A stretch of DNA of 64,000 nucleotides from DASUPK01 sp963724665 (GTDB lineage Bacteria > Actinomycetota > Thermoleophilia > Solirubrobacterales > 70-9): assembly GCA_963724665.1 (NCBI GenBank), contig CAVRVH010000012.1:434001-498000 (forward strand), read 5' to 3'. The notes beneath the pieces are model-generated. The model saw only the letters and a list, made by a program, of their open reading frames with translations. It ran no database searches and had not been told where the DNA came from. The position numbers were made by a program, and so were the translations under genes. Below are positions 44,619-52,870 of this stretch, in pieces (positions within the stretch are counted from its first letter, which is position 1; each line of letters opens with the position of its first letter).

Positions 44619-45274
44619 TGCACCCGCAAGGGGCCGAGCCCGGCCCGAAGAAGAGGCAAGGCGCCGTGTCATCCATAACCGACGACGAGATCCGCGAGAA
44701 GTACCTCGAGCGCGCGATCCGGGAGCTGAACGACCTTGGCAGGGAGCTGGCCGCCTGCGAGGACTGCCCCCGGGGAAACGTCATGCCCGTGCAGGGCTCG
44801 GGCCACCCCCAGGCCGACATCATGATGCTGAAGCGATCCGCGACCGCGTCGGAGATCGAGGAGGGCGTCGCCTTCTATGGCCGGGCCGGAAACGCATTGA
44901 TGAAGAGCTTCAAGCGGCTCGCCATCGATCCGATCGTGGTCTTCGGGACGCTCTGCGTGAAGTGCCCTCTGACGGATCCCACCCACGCATCCGACTCGTG
45001 TATCGCAAGGGTCGCGGAGGAGATCGCGATCGTGCAGCCCCGGATGATCGTGGTGATGGGAGACGAGGCCCTCGAGACCCTCAACGACCTCGAGCTGCCC
45101 CTTTCGGATCGCATCGAGCCGGTCGAGGGCGAGGTGCAGCGGCTGACCCCGACGGTGGACGCGCTGTACGTGCCCGACATCGACGACTCACTCGACACCG
45201 AGGACGCAAAGCAGCGCTTCTGGTCGTCCTTCAGGGTGCTCGGCGACTGGTACGACCGGTTGCCGCCCTACTAG
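44618..45274 (+). CDS. Uracil-DNA glycosylase-superfamily protein, catalytic motifs lost
   Basis: The 218-residue protein aligns with family 4-like Fe-S uracil-DNA glycosylases: CEDCPRGN (C47, C50), DIMMLKRS, FYGRAGNALM, TLCVKCPLTD with later C128, and PRMIVVMGDEALETLN. The cluster cysteines are kept. The catalytic motif GEAPG reads LKRSAT, and the late HPS motif reads VPDIDD. It is therefore unlikely to be an active uracil glycosylase and may bind nucleic acid or another ligand. ATG 44618 overlaps the GT4-PHP stop by one base (TGATG). The first 18 residues are a basic extension. Confidence 0.82.
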   Translation: MHPQGAEPGPKKRQGAVSSITDDEIREKYLERAIRELNDLGRELAACEDCPRGNVMPVQGSGHPQADIMMLKRSATASEIEEGVAFYGRAGNALMKSFKRLAIDPIVVFGTLCVKCPLTDPTHASDSCIARVAEEIAIVQPRMIVVMGDEALETLNDLELPLSDRIEPVEGEVQRLTPTVDALYVPDIDDSLDTEDAKQRFWSSFRVLGDWYDRLPPY

Positions 45275-45282
45275 CCGCGGAA

Positions 45283-45288
45283 TAAACT
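45283..45288 (+). promoter_or_regulatory. Probable -10 element, leaderless zinc-ribbon mRNA
   Basis: TAAACT ends six bases before ATG 45295, and no ribosome-binding site is visible. Confidence 0.5.
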
Positions 45289-45294
45289 CGATCC

Positions 45295-45483
45295 ATGGAG
45301 CTCGAGGAGCGGACCATCGAGCAGCTGCCGGACCGGTGCCAGAACTGCGGTGCCACCCTCACCGACGCCGAGAAGAACACGGCATTGACCGAGGGGCCGC
45401 CGAGCGGGCTCGTGCTGTGCACGACCTGCGCTGCGGAGGTGGTCCCGGTCGACGCGGACGAAGAGGCCGAAGCCGGCGCCTAG
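45295..45483 (+). CDS. Small zinc-ribbon protein, 62 aa
   Basis: The protein has two CXXC knuckles, DRCQNCGATL and LVLCTTCAAEV, spaced 24 residues apart, which should bind one zinc. The flanks are acidic (EEAEAGA end). No function can be assigned; such short ribbons often act as adaptor or RNA-binding proteins. It follows the glycosylase-like gene by 20 bases but appears to have its own promoter. Its stop overlaps that of the convergent GH5 gene. Confidence 0.75.
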   Translation: MELEERTIEQLPDRCQNCGATLTDAEKNTALTEGPPSGLVLCTTCAAEVVPVDADEEAEAGA

Positions 45484-47060
45484 CGCCGGTGCTTCTTCCG
45501 ACGGCCGGTCACCCTGCAGTCGGCTTGGCTCCGGCCGCCGGCGCTCGCCGGCAGGACGGTGACGCTGACGTTGCGCCGGCCTGGGCAGGCGATGACCCGG
45601 AGCAGGCTCGCCTTTCGCTTCGACGCGATGCCGCCGCCGCTGACCGAGACGGCATAGCCGCCCGGGTAGCCGTCCTGGCCCAGGAAGATCTGGGTCTGGC
45701 GGAACTTCGACTTGGAGCGCTTGCGGTTGTGCTTGGGACGACGGGCGAAGTTCTTCCCGGTCGGCCCCCTGGTCGAATAGGCAAGCGTGAACCTGCGGGT
45801 CGCGTCGTCGAAGCCATAGCTCGTGGGCGTCCCCGCCACGACCTGCGGATACGGCTCGGAGAGCACGTCGAGCTTCGCCTGCTTGACGTTGGCGCCCGAG
45901 GGAGGCTGATTGGGATCGATCACGATCGCCTGGGTCCCGGAGCCGGAGGTGGTCGGGTCCAGGCACTCGCAGTAGTGCCAGTACTCCCAGGAGACCATGT
46001 GCTGGTCGGCCTGCTGCACGTTCTGGCGGATCGTCGCGAGATCGTCGGTGGCGCCGAATTCGTTCAGCATCAGAGCGTCCCCGGTGGCCTGGGCGTGCGC
46101 GTCTGCGTTCGAGAAGACGTGGTCGTCCAGCTGCGGGCAGCCCAGGTCGTTGAAGGCGCTGATGGTGAACGAGCCAGGGACGCAGTAGACGTGGAAGCTG
46201 AACCCAGCGGAGCGATCCCCGAGCCCGGTGACGGCCGAGTCAGCGCCGAAGTTGAAGAGAACGTTGGGCTCGTACCAGACGAGCTTGCTCTGGTCGACGC
46301 TTCTGATGGCCGCGATCACCCGCTTGTAGAAGGGCAGGAGCGAGCCGGTGTCGAACGCGGGGCATCCGCCCGGAACGAAACAGGTGGTCCACGGCGTACC
46401 GGGCCACGGCTCATTCATCAGGTCGAAGCCGAGCGTGTGCCGCGCCGATGCGAACCGTGAAGCCACGTGCGCCCAGGCCGCCGCGTAGCGATCCTGCAAC
46501 CCAACTCCACCAGGACCGGGCGAGTTCGCCCAGAAGTTGTCGAAGGCGCGAATCAGCGCGCCGTTGAGGAAGTAGTTGCCCGGGAACCCGGCCTGGGGGA
46601 CGTTCGGAACGCCGTCGTCCTGCACCGCCCAGTCCGGCCAGCCCTCTCCCTGAAAGCGCTCGTTGTACATGTCCTGGTGGAAGTCGAGCTGGCTGAAGAC
46701 GCCGTGGCGGGCGAGGTCGGCCTCAGTCGCGGCGATGTCGTTCAGATAGCCGTCGTCATACGCACCCGGGGTCGGCTCGATCGCCTTGTAGATCAGCCCC
46801 AGCCGAACTGCGTCGAAGCCGTTGCGCTGCAGGAAGGCCGCGTCGTCGTCCCCGAACCCCTGGGCCGAGGGAGCGTAGGGCGGCTGCTTGTTGACCATGT
46901 TGACGCCGTGCAGGATCGCGACCCGGCCCTTGGCATCCGTGATCCAACGGCCCGAGTGGTTGAGGGGAGCCGTGGGGCCGGCGTCCGCGGCCGACGCGAA
47001 CAGAGTCGCCCCGATGGCCGCGATTGCGGCCATCGCCGTGGCTCTCTTCACCCAGCGCAC
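45480..47060 (-). CDS. Secreted GH5 glycoside hydrolase, endoglycoceramidase-like
   Basis: The 526-residue protein has a signal peptide (MRWVKRATAMAAIAAIGATL). The TIM barrel is closest to endoglycoceramidases: ILHGVNMVNKQPPYAPSA, GFDAVRLGLIYKAIEPTPG, LDFHQDMYNERFQGEGWPDW. The acid/base Glu is in GFDLMNEPWPG and the nucleophile Glu in LMLNEFGATDD. Endoglycoceramidases free the glycan from glycosphingolipids; other beta-glycosides are possible. The C-terminal beta domain has a basic tract (RRPKHNRKRSKSKFR) and ends GRRKKHRR. The start is uncertain: GTG 47060 is preferred, GTG 47051 possible. Confidence 0.87.
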   Translation of the reverse strand: MRWVKRATAMAAIAAIGATLFASAADAGPTAPLNHSGRWITDAKGRVAILHGVNMVNKQPPYAPSAQGFGDDDAAFLQRNGFDAVRLGLIYKAIEPTPGAYDDGYLNDIAATEADLARHGVFSQLDFHQDMYNERFQGEGWPDWAVQDDGVPNVPQAGFPGNYFLNGALIRAFDNFWANSPGPGGVGLQDRYAAAWAHVASRFASARHTLGFDLMNEPWPGTPWTTCFVPGGCPAFDTGSLLPFYKRVIAAIRSVDQSKLVWYEPNVLFNFGADSAVTGLGDRSAGFSFHVYCVPGSFTISAFNDLGCPQLDDHVFSNADAHAQATGDALMLNEFGATDDLATIRQNVQQADQHMVSWEYWHYCECLDPTTSGSGTQAIVIDPNQPPSGANVKQAKLDVLSEPYPQVVAGTPTSYGFDDATRRFTLAYSTRGPTGKNFARRPKHNRKRSKSKFRQTQIFLGQDGYPGGYAVSVSGGGIASKRKASLLRVIACPGRRNVSVTVLPASAGGRSQADCRVTGRRKKHRR

Positions 47061-47088
47061 GGCGCCAGTATGAAGGTGAAGGCTGGGA

Positions 47089-47478
47089 CTAGGCGGTGTC
47101 GCCCAAGGTCTCCGCGAGCACGGAGACGTGGGTGGGGTGTGCCTCGGCCTCCGCCTTGCGGCCGGCGTCGGTGACGCAGGCGAAGACGCCGCGGCGGTCG
47201 TGGTCGCAGACGTTGCGGCAGACAAAGCCGTCGTCCTCGAGGCGCTGGACGAGGCGGGAAAGGGCGCTCTGGCTCAGATGAATCTCCTCGGCGAGCTCCT
47301 GGATGCGGCGATGTCCCTCGGGAGAGTCGGAGAGGCGCCGCAGGACCTCGTACTCGGTGAGGGAGAGGCGATGCTCTCGCTGGAGGCGATGCTCGAGGGC
47401 TTCGCGAACGCGAGCGTGCTCGGACTCGAGCTCACTCCATCGATCTAGAAGCTGGTCTCTCTCTGCATTAGCAGGCAC
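47089..47478 (-). CDS. MarR-family transcriptional regulator
   Basis: The 129-residue protein has the MarR winged helix: LTEYEVLRRLSDSPEGHRRI, QELAEEIHLSQSALSRLVQRL and the wing DDGFVCRNVCDHDRRGVFACV. It should dimerise and bind a palindrome near its own promoter, releasing it when a phenolic or toxic ligand binds. Two Cys in the wing could allow redox sensing. GTG 47478 follows AAGGAG by nine bases. It is divergent from the MFS exporter gene, its likely target. Confidence 0.92.
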   Translation of the reverse strand: MPANAERDQLLDRWSELESEHARVREALEHRLQREHRLSLTEYEVLRRLSDSPEGHRRIQELAEEIHLSQSALSRLVQRLEDDGFVCRNVCDHDRRGVFACVTDAGRKAEAEAHPTHVSVLAETLGDTA

Positions 47479-47511
47479 TTCGCCTTACTCCTTCTACCCC
47501 TGTGGGCGGGC

Positions 47512-47520
47512 ATTATAGCA
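47512..47520 (-). promoter_or_regulatory. marR promoter, extended -10
   Basis: TGCTATAAT on the minus strand is a perfect extended -10 (TGN-TATAAT), 34 bases before GTG 47478. No good -35 is seen. The region between the two promoters holds a second dyad, AGTT-N10-AACT (47524-47541). Confidence 0.75.
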
Positions 47521-47542
47521 AGAGTTGCTTGCACATAACTTG

Positions 47543-47571
47543 TTGACACATTGCATGCGTATGCATATACT
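47543..47571 (+). promoter_or_regulatory. Consensus promoter of MFS exporter with embedded operator
   Basis: TTGACA (47543-47548), a 17-base spacer and TATACT (47566-47571) make a near-perfect primary-sigma promoter. Inside the spacer TGCAT-GCGT-ATGCA (47552-47565) is a perfect 5-base dyad, the probable MarR operator. Repressor bound there would block RNA polymerase. Confidence 0.85.
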
Positions 47572-47615
47572 AGCCGCCTCACACAGTCCGCCTCTGACCC
47601 GTTTGGGAGGAACAG

Positions 47616-49085
47616 ATGGAGCAAGCAACTCAGACTTCACCCGCAACTCGATTCGATTCCCGCCTCTGGGGACTCCTGCTGCTCCTCTGCGGCGTCCTCT
47701 TCCTGGACGGGATGGACGTCTCGATGGTCGCGGTCGCGCTGCCCAACATCGGACACGAGCTGGACCTGCAACCGAGCTCGCTGCAGTGGATCGTCAGCGG
47801 CTACGTGCTCGGCTACGGCGGCCTGCTCCTGCTCGGCGGCCGCGCGGCTGATCTGATCGGCCGTCGCAAGGTCCTGCTCGCCGGATTGGCCGTATTCGTG
47901 GTCGCGTCGTTCATCGGCGGCATCGCGAACGACGGCACCACCCTGATCGCCACCAGGTTCATCAAGGGCGCGTCGGCGGCCTTCACGGCGCCAGCCGGGC
48001 TCTCGATCATCACCACGAAGTTCGCCGAGGGGCCGGCGCGCAACAAGGCGCTCAGCGTCTACACGGCGACAGGTGCAAGCGGTTGGTCGGCCGGTCTGAT
48101 CTTCGGCGGGCTGCTCACCGAGCTCGGCTGGAGGTGGACGTTCTTCATGCCGGTGCCGATCGCGGCGGCGATCCTTTTCCTGCTGCCGCGCTACCTCGAT
48201 CGCGACGAGGCTGCCTCCGGGTTCTCGCTCCGGAAGCTCGACTTCCCGGGGACGGCGACCCTGGCGGCAACGATGCTGGGCCTCGTCTACACCGTGGTCG
48301 AGGCGCCGAACGTCGGCTGGGGATCGGCTCGCACCCTGCTCTCGTTCATTGGTGTGGCAGCGCTGCTCAGCGCCTTTGTCCTGATCGAGCAGCACAGCCC
48401 GAATCCCCTTGTTCGCTTGGGCATCCTCCGCTCCCCGCAGCTCCGGCGCGCCAACTTCGGCGCCATGGCGCTGCTCGGCAGCTGGTTCGGCTTCCAGTTC
48501 ATGGGGACCCTGTACATGCAGGACCTGAGGGACTGGTCGGCGGTTGAGATGGCCCTTGCCTTCCTACCCACCGGGATCATCGTGGCGACCGCCTCCCCGA
48601 ACATCGGCCGGCTCGTCAACCGGGTGGGGACGACGGTGCCGATCGCGATCGGCCTCACCAGCCTGGCGGCCTCGTACGTGCTCTTCCTCAACATCGGGGC
48701 GAACACGGACTACCTGACTGGGATGCTGCCGACGTTCATCCTGGCCGGGATCGGATTCGCCCTGACGTTCGGGCCGCTGAACATGGCTGCGACCGGTGGC
48801 GTGGCGCCCCAGGAGCAGGGGCTGGCCTCCGGGCTCGTCTACACCTCATTCCAGGTCGGCGGGGCGATCGGACTCGCCATCGCCACGGCGGTGATCGACG
48901 CCGGCACCGCCGCGTCCAGCTCGCCCGCCGGGAGTGCCGCGGCGCTGCTCGACGGATTCCACCCGGCGATCCTGACCTCGCTGGCAATCGCGGTGATCGG
49001 CATTGCGATCACGGCGGTGCCGCTGCTGTCGCGTCGGCGCGCCCCCGCGCTTGCGACGGTGGCCGCGGGCGATCATCAGGAGTAG
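47616..49085 (+). CDS. MFS multidrug exporter, DHA2 (14-TM) family
   Basis: The 489-residue protein belongs to the EmrB/QacA drug:H+ antiporter family. It has about 14 hydrophobic segments, LFLDGMDVSMVAVALPNIG in helix 1 (the D at the usual motif D1), GGRAADLIGRRKVLLAGL as motif A, and ATGASGWSAGLIFGGLLTE as motif C. It should export toxic organic compounds using the proton gradient. ATG 47616 follows GGGAGGA. Its strong promoter overlaps a palindrome, and a marR gene is divergent, so it is probably induced by its substrates. Confidence 0.93.
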   Translation: MEQATQTSPATRFDSRLWGLLLLLCGVLFLDGMDVSMVAVALPNIGHELDLQPSSLQWIVSGYVLGYGGLLLLGGRAADLIGRRKVLLAGLAVFVVASFIGGIANDGTTLIATRFIKGASAAFTAPAGLSIITTKFAEGPARNKALSVYTATGASGWSAGLIFGGLLTELGWRWTFFMPVPIAAAILFLLPRYLDRDEAASGFSLRKLDFPGTATLAATMLGLVYTVVEAPNVGWGSARTLLSFIGVAALLSAFVLIEQHSPNPLVRLGILRSPQLRRANFGAMALLGSWFGFQFMGTLYMQDLRDWSAVEMALAFLPTGIIVATASPNIGRLVNRVGTTVPIAIGLTSLAASYVLFLNIGANTDYLTGMLPTFILAGIGFALTFGPLNMAATGGVAPQEQGLASGLVYTSFQVGGAIGLAIATAVIDAGTAASSSPAGSAAALLDGFHPAILTSLAIAVIGIAITAVPLLSRRRAPALATVAAGDHQE

Positions 49086-49093
49086 CTCTCCCT

Positions 49094-49162
49094 AGCGGCC
49101 ACCAGGCCACTCCACTTGGAGCGAAGGGCGAAGCCCGAAGCGACTTGTGTGGGGTGGCCGCT
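49094..49162. terminator. Long inverted repeat between convergent MFS and LLM genes
   Basis: AGCGGCCACC (49094-49103) and GGTGGCCGCT (49153-49162) are perfect 10-base arms around 49 bases that contain smaller repeats of GCGAAG and CCCGAAGC. A further GCTCG/CGAGC hairpin follows at 49160-49175. It fills most of the 107-base gap between two converging genes, so a two-way transcription stop is the simplest role. No T-run is present. Confidence 0.5.
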
Positions 49163-49192
49163 CGTGGCCGCGAGCTGATGGCGAAGCCGAGA

Positions 49193-49975
49193 CTAGTCCC
49201 CGGGTGCAGCTGCCTCGGCCAGCGCGCTCATGTCCTCGAGCGTCGCGCTGGCGAGGGCCCTGACAACGGGGACGTCGAGGGCCCGGTAGCCGGAGAGTCC
49301 CGCTTGGACGACGCTCTCGTTCTCGCCAGCGACGCCCACGGTTCCCTCCGGTGCGCCCTGGCGGTCGAAGTGCTTCCGGTAACCCTGGTGCATGTCGCGG
49401 TAGAAGGACTCGTCCTTGGCGAGGCGCCCTTCCGCATCGGCGCCCACGGCGGTCCGGACGTAGCCGAGGACCGTCGGTGGTTCACGGCCTGCTTCACGCG
49501 CGCCCTCCTCCACCCAACCGCGGGCCTTGGCCGCGAACTCCGGTGTGATCCAGTTGAAGAAGACGCCGTCCCATTCGGCTCCGCCGAAGGCGCACATCTT
49601 CGGGCCCATCGCCGCCAGGACGAGGCGAACGTCGGGCAGAGCCTCGCGGAGAGCCGGAAGGGACTCGCGCATCGTGGTGAGGGGCTTCTCGGTGAAACCG
49701 GCGCCGAGGCCGAGCCAGAGGCGACCCTTGTCGATGCCAAGGCGCTCGATGTCAGAGGCGATTTCGTCGGGTGCTTGGCGGTCCAGGGCGATCACCGCGA
49801 CCCCGAGGTCCATCCGGTCGGCGCCCCTTGCGTACGCGGCGAGGGTCTCGAGGCCCTTGGCTCCGGGGTGGTCGTTCGACCACATCGAGTGATAGCCGAG
49901 CTCCTGGCAGCGGCCGGCCAGCGGGCTGGCGATCTCCTCGTCCAGGCCTGCGGTGACGCCGAAGGCTCGGCTCAA
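49193..49975 (-). CDS. LLM-class (F420-type) oxidoreductase
   Basis: The 260-residue protein is a luciferase-like TIM barrel: GLDEEIASPLAGRCQELGYH, LGVAVIALDRQAPDEI, GRLWLGLGAGF and VLAAMGPKMCAFGGAEWDG. Actinobacterial members often use F420. The barrel is shorter than the usual 300-350 residues and lacks part of the C-terminal region, so activity should be checked. TTG 49975 is preferred: GGAGAAGG lies upstream and it overlaps the preceding stop as TTGA. It is translationally coupled to the RNA methyltransferase gene, which has no obvious link. Confidence 0.83.
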   Translation of the reverse strand: MSRAFGVTAGLDEEIASPLAGRCQELGYHSMWSNDHPGAKGLETLAAYARGADRMDLGVAVIALDRQAPDEIASDIERLGIDKGRLWLGLGAGFTEKPLTTMRESLPALREALPDVRLVLAAMGPKMCAFGGAEWDGVFFNWITPEFAAKARGWVEEGAREAGREPPTVLGYVRTAVGADAEGRLAKDESFYRDMHQGYRKHFDRQGAPEGTVGVAGENESVVQAGLSGYRALDVPVVRALASATLEDMSALAEAAAPGD

Positions 49976-51315
49976 GTGGCCTTCTCCAGCAGCGCCACGC
50001 ACTCGATGTGCGGAGTCTGGGGGAACATGTCGACCGGCCTCACCCGCCGGAGCCTATAGCCGGCCTCCGTGAGCTGTGCAGCGTTTGGGGCGAGCGTGGT
50101 CGGGTTGCAGGAGACGTAGACGATCCGTGGCGCCTCGCACTCGATCAGGCGCCGGACGATCTTCTTCGAAAGCCCGGCCCGCGGCGGGTCGACCACGACG
50201 ACATCGGGCCGGCCGGCCTCCTCGAGCAGCGGGCGGATCTCCTTGCGTGCATCGCCGGCGCGGAATCGGGCGTTCTCGATTTCGTTGCAGCGGGCGTTGT
50301 CCTCCGCGTCGACGATGGCATCGGGAACGATGTCGATGCCCGAGATCTCGCCGGCCTGTCGGGCGAGAGTCAGCCCGAGCGTCCCGATTCCGCAGAAGAG
50401 GTCGAAGACGCGCTCGGCTCCGGTCAGGCCAGCCAGATCCCCGGCAAATCCATAAAGGCGCTCGGCCATCTCCGTGTTGGTCTGGAAGAAGGCGCGATGG
50501 GAGATCCGGAAGTGCAGGCCGCAGAGCTCCTCCTCCAGGTACTCGGCGCCGATTGCTCCGGTGGGGCCGTCCGTCCCGCTGCCCGGGCCCTCGACGATCG
50601 TGTGCAGGTCGACCGGGGGGCGTGGGATCTCGGCGGGGGAGGTGACCAGGCGGCTTTGCAGCTGCCCGGTGCGGCGGCCCTCGCGGATCACCAGGTTCCT
50701 GAGAGCCCCGTGCCCAGCCCGCGGATCCCACGCGGACAGTCCCGCGGAGCGAGCCCAGTCGCGGAGCTCGTTGCGCCGCGCGTTGTTCCGCTCCGAGGCG
50801 AGCTGGCAGTCCTCGGCGTCGACAATGAGGTCCCACCGGCCGCGGGCGTGGAAACCGAGGACGAGCTCGCCGTCGCGCTCGCCGAAGGAGTACTCGAGCT
50901 TGTTGCGGTAACGCCACTGCTCTACCGCCGGCTCGATCGGCTCGAGGTCGAAGCCCTTCAGGCCCCCGAGCCGCACCAGCGCGTCCTCCACCTGCACCTG
51001 CTTGTGGCGAAGCTGCTCCTCGTAGGCGAGGCCCTGCCAGGGAGCGCCGGGACAGGGCTCGCCACCGTGATCGCAGCGGGCCGGAACGCGGTCCGATGAG
51101 GGGCTGAGGATCTCCCGGGTCGAGGCCTCCGCGTAGCCACGCTTTGCTTTGGTCACCTCCGCCGTGACGCGATCTCCGGGCAGCGCTCCGGCGACGAAGA
51201 CCACGTAGCCATTGCGGCGAGCGACGCCCTTGCCGCCGTAGGCCAGCGAGTCGACGTCGAGAGTGAGCAGCTCGCCGCGGGCGGGTCGCTCCTGGGTGAT
51301 GGTCCCGTCAGGCAT
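49972..51315 (-). CDS. RNA m5U methyltransferase, TrmA/RlmD family
   Basis: The 447-residue protein methylates C5 of a uridine in rRNA or tRNA. An N-terminal TRAM domain (LLTLDVDSLAYGGKGVARRN) is followed by Cys residues RCDHGGEPCPGAPWQ that may hold part of a 4Fe-4S cluster. The SAM fold shows VFDLFCGIGTLGLTLA, VVVVDPPRAGLSKKI and IVYVSCNPTTLAPNA with the catalytic Cys. HRAFFQTNTEMAERLY is the family's hinge motif. RlmD, RlmCD or TrmA specificity cannot be told from sequence here. ATG 51315 is divergent from the peptidase gene by about 20 bases. Confidence 0.92.
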   Translation of the reverse strand: MPDGTITQERPARGELLTLDVDSLAYGGKGVARRNGYVVFVAGALPGDRVTAEVTKAKRGYAEASTREILSPSSDRVPARCDHGGEPCPGAPWQGLAYEEQLRHKQVQVEDALVRLGGLKGFDLEPIEPAVEQWRYRNKLEYSFGERDGELVLGFHARGRWDLIVDAEDCQLASERNNARRNELRDWARSAGLSAWDPRAGHGALRNLVIREGRRTGQLQSRLVTSPAEIPRPPVDLHTIVEGPGSGTDGPTGAIGAEYLEEELCGLHFRISHRAFFQTNTEMAERLYGFAGDLAGLTGAERVFDLFCGIGTLGLTLARQAGEISGIDIVPDAIVDAEDNARCNEIENARFRAGDARKEIRPLLEEAGRPDVVVVDPPRAGLSKKIVRRLIECEAPRIVYVSCNPTTLAPNAAQLTEAGYRLRRVRPVDMFPQTPHIECVALLEKAT

Positions 51316-51323
51316 CGTCGGCC

Positions 51324-51329
51324 TATCGT
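51324..51329 (+). promoter_or_regulatory. Probable -10 element, leaderless M3 peptidase mRNA
   Basis: TATCGT ends eight bases before TTG 51338. It lies in the short space between this gene and the divergent RNA methyltransferase and helps choose the TTG as start. Confidence 0.4.
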
Positions 51330-51337
51330 TGCATCCG

Positions 51338-52825
51338 TTGGCCTGGGATCTCGACCAATACCGGCGCGACGCCGAGCGCTTCCTCGAGGAGATAGACCGC
51401 GAGTACTACCTGCAGGGGGCCGGGCACAAGCCCGATCTCGCGATCGAGCCGATCTACGAGCGATACGAGGCGCTCTTCGAGCGCGAGACCGTGGATCGAG
51501 TCGGTGAGGCGAGGAGAGCGGAGAGCGGTGAGGACGAGTCACGACTCCGGTACCTGCACCAGTTCGCGCTCGATGGGTATCTCGGGTCGATCACCCGAGA
51601 GCTCGAGACGCGGGTGGCGGAGCTGGAGGCCTCACTGGAGGTGGACGTGGGCGGCGAGACGATCGCCTACCGGATGGCCCCGGTGGTCCAGGCGAACGAG
51701 GAGGATGCGGATCGCCGGGCCGAGATCGAAGCGGCACGGAACGAGGTCCTGGTGGAGCGGCTCAATCCCCTCCACCTCGAGGAGCTGGAGAGAGCGCACG
51801 GGGCCTGCGTGGAGCTCGGCTGGCCCTCCTATCTCGACGCGTACTCGGACGTGCGGGCTCTGGATCTCCGGGCGCTCGCCGCGCAGCTGGAGTCGTTTGC
51901 CGAATCCACAGAGACCGGCTATGCGCGGATCGTCGATCCGGAGCTCCAGCGCACGGTCGGGCAATCGCTCGCCGAGGTGCGGCGCTCGGACCTCTCCCGA
52001 TTCTTCCGGGCGGCTCAGCTCGACGAGCTCTTCCCGAGCGAGCAGATGGTGCCGGCGCTGCGACGGACCCTGTCGGGACTGGGGATCGACCTGGATGCGC
52101 AGACCAATGTCACGCTCGACACGGAGTCGCGCGAGACAAAGAGCCCGCGGGCGTTCTGCTCCACCCCTCGCGTGCCGGAGGAGGTCTACCTGGTGATGCC
52201 CCCGATCGGCGGCAGGGAGGACTACGCCGCGCTCTTCCACGAGGCTGGCCACGCCGAGCACTACGGCTGCACCGATGCCGCGCTCGCCTTCGAGTTCCGC
52301 CACCTCGGCGATAATTCCGTGACCGAGTCGTTTGCCTTCCTGCTGGAAGGGCTGACCGCGAGCCCGCAGTGGCTGGAGGATGTTCTCAGTGTGGATGGTG
52401 CCGAGGCCGCGATCGAGCATGCCCGAGCGGCCCGGCTGGTCATGCTGCGGCGCTACTCCGCGAAGATCGCCTACGAGGTCGAACTGCACGCCCCGGGCGC
52501 CGACCTGAGTGCGATGCCGGAGCGCTACTCGAACCTGTTGGGGGACAGAATCGGCGTTCCGTGGCCGCGGGAGACCTGGCTCTCCGATGTCGATCCGAGC
52601 TTCTACGTGGCCTGCTACCTGCGCGCCTGGGCGCTCGAGGTCGACTGGCGCGGGAGCCTGGTGGAGCGGTTCGGGGATTCCTGGTTCGAGAATGCTGAGG
52701 CGGGAGCCTGGCTGCGCGGCCTCTGGGCAGGCGGGCAACGGCTCGGTGCGGACCGGCTGCTTGCCGATGCGACCGGTGGCTCGCTCGATTTCGGGCGGCT
52801 CGCCTCGGAGCTGATCGCCAGATAG
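51338..52825 (+). CDS. M3-like zinc metallopeptidase
   Basis: The 495-residue cytoplasmic protein is helical and carries the zinc motif HEXXH in YAALFHEAGHAEHYG near residue 308. The downstream Glu region is NSVTESFAFLLEGLT, as in M3 (oligoendopeptidase F) and M32-like gluzincins. It should trim short peptides. CSTPRVPEEVYLVMPPIGGR before the zinc site is typical of uncharacterised actinobacterial relatives. TTG 51338 is chosen from the TATCGT placed eight bases upstream; TTG 51329 is possible. The sequence before 51329 overlaps the divergent gene. Confidence 0.8.
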   Translation: MAWDLDQYRRDAERFLEEIDREYYLQGAGHKPDLAIEPIYERYEALFERETVDRVGEARRAESGEDESRLRYLHQFALDGYLGSITRELETRVAELEASLEVDVGGETIAYRMAPVVQANEEDADRRAEIEAARNEVLVERLNPLHLEELERAHGACVELGWPSYLDAYSDVRALDLRALAAQLESFAESTETGYARIVDPELQRTVGQSLAEVRRSDLSRFFRAAQLDELFPSEQMVPALRRTLSGLGIDLDAQTNVTLDTESRETKSPRAFCSTPRVPEEVYLVMPPIGGREDYAALFHEAGHAEHYGCTDAALAFEFRHLGDNSVTESFAFLLEGLTASPQWLEDVLSVDGAEAAIEHARAARLVMLRRYSAKIAYEVELHAPGADLSAMPERYSNLLGDRIGVPWPRETWLSDVDPSFYVACYLRAWALEVDWRGSLVERFGDSWFENAEAGAWLRGLWAGGQRLGADRLLADATGGSLDFGRLASELIAR

Positions 52826-52870
52826 GCTTGCCTGGAATTTGCGGGAGACAACCCGAGCAGGAGGTCCATT

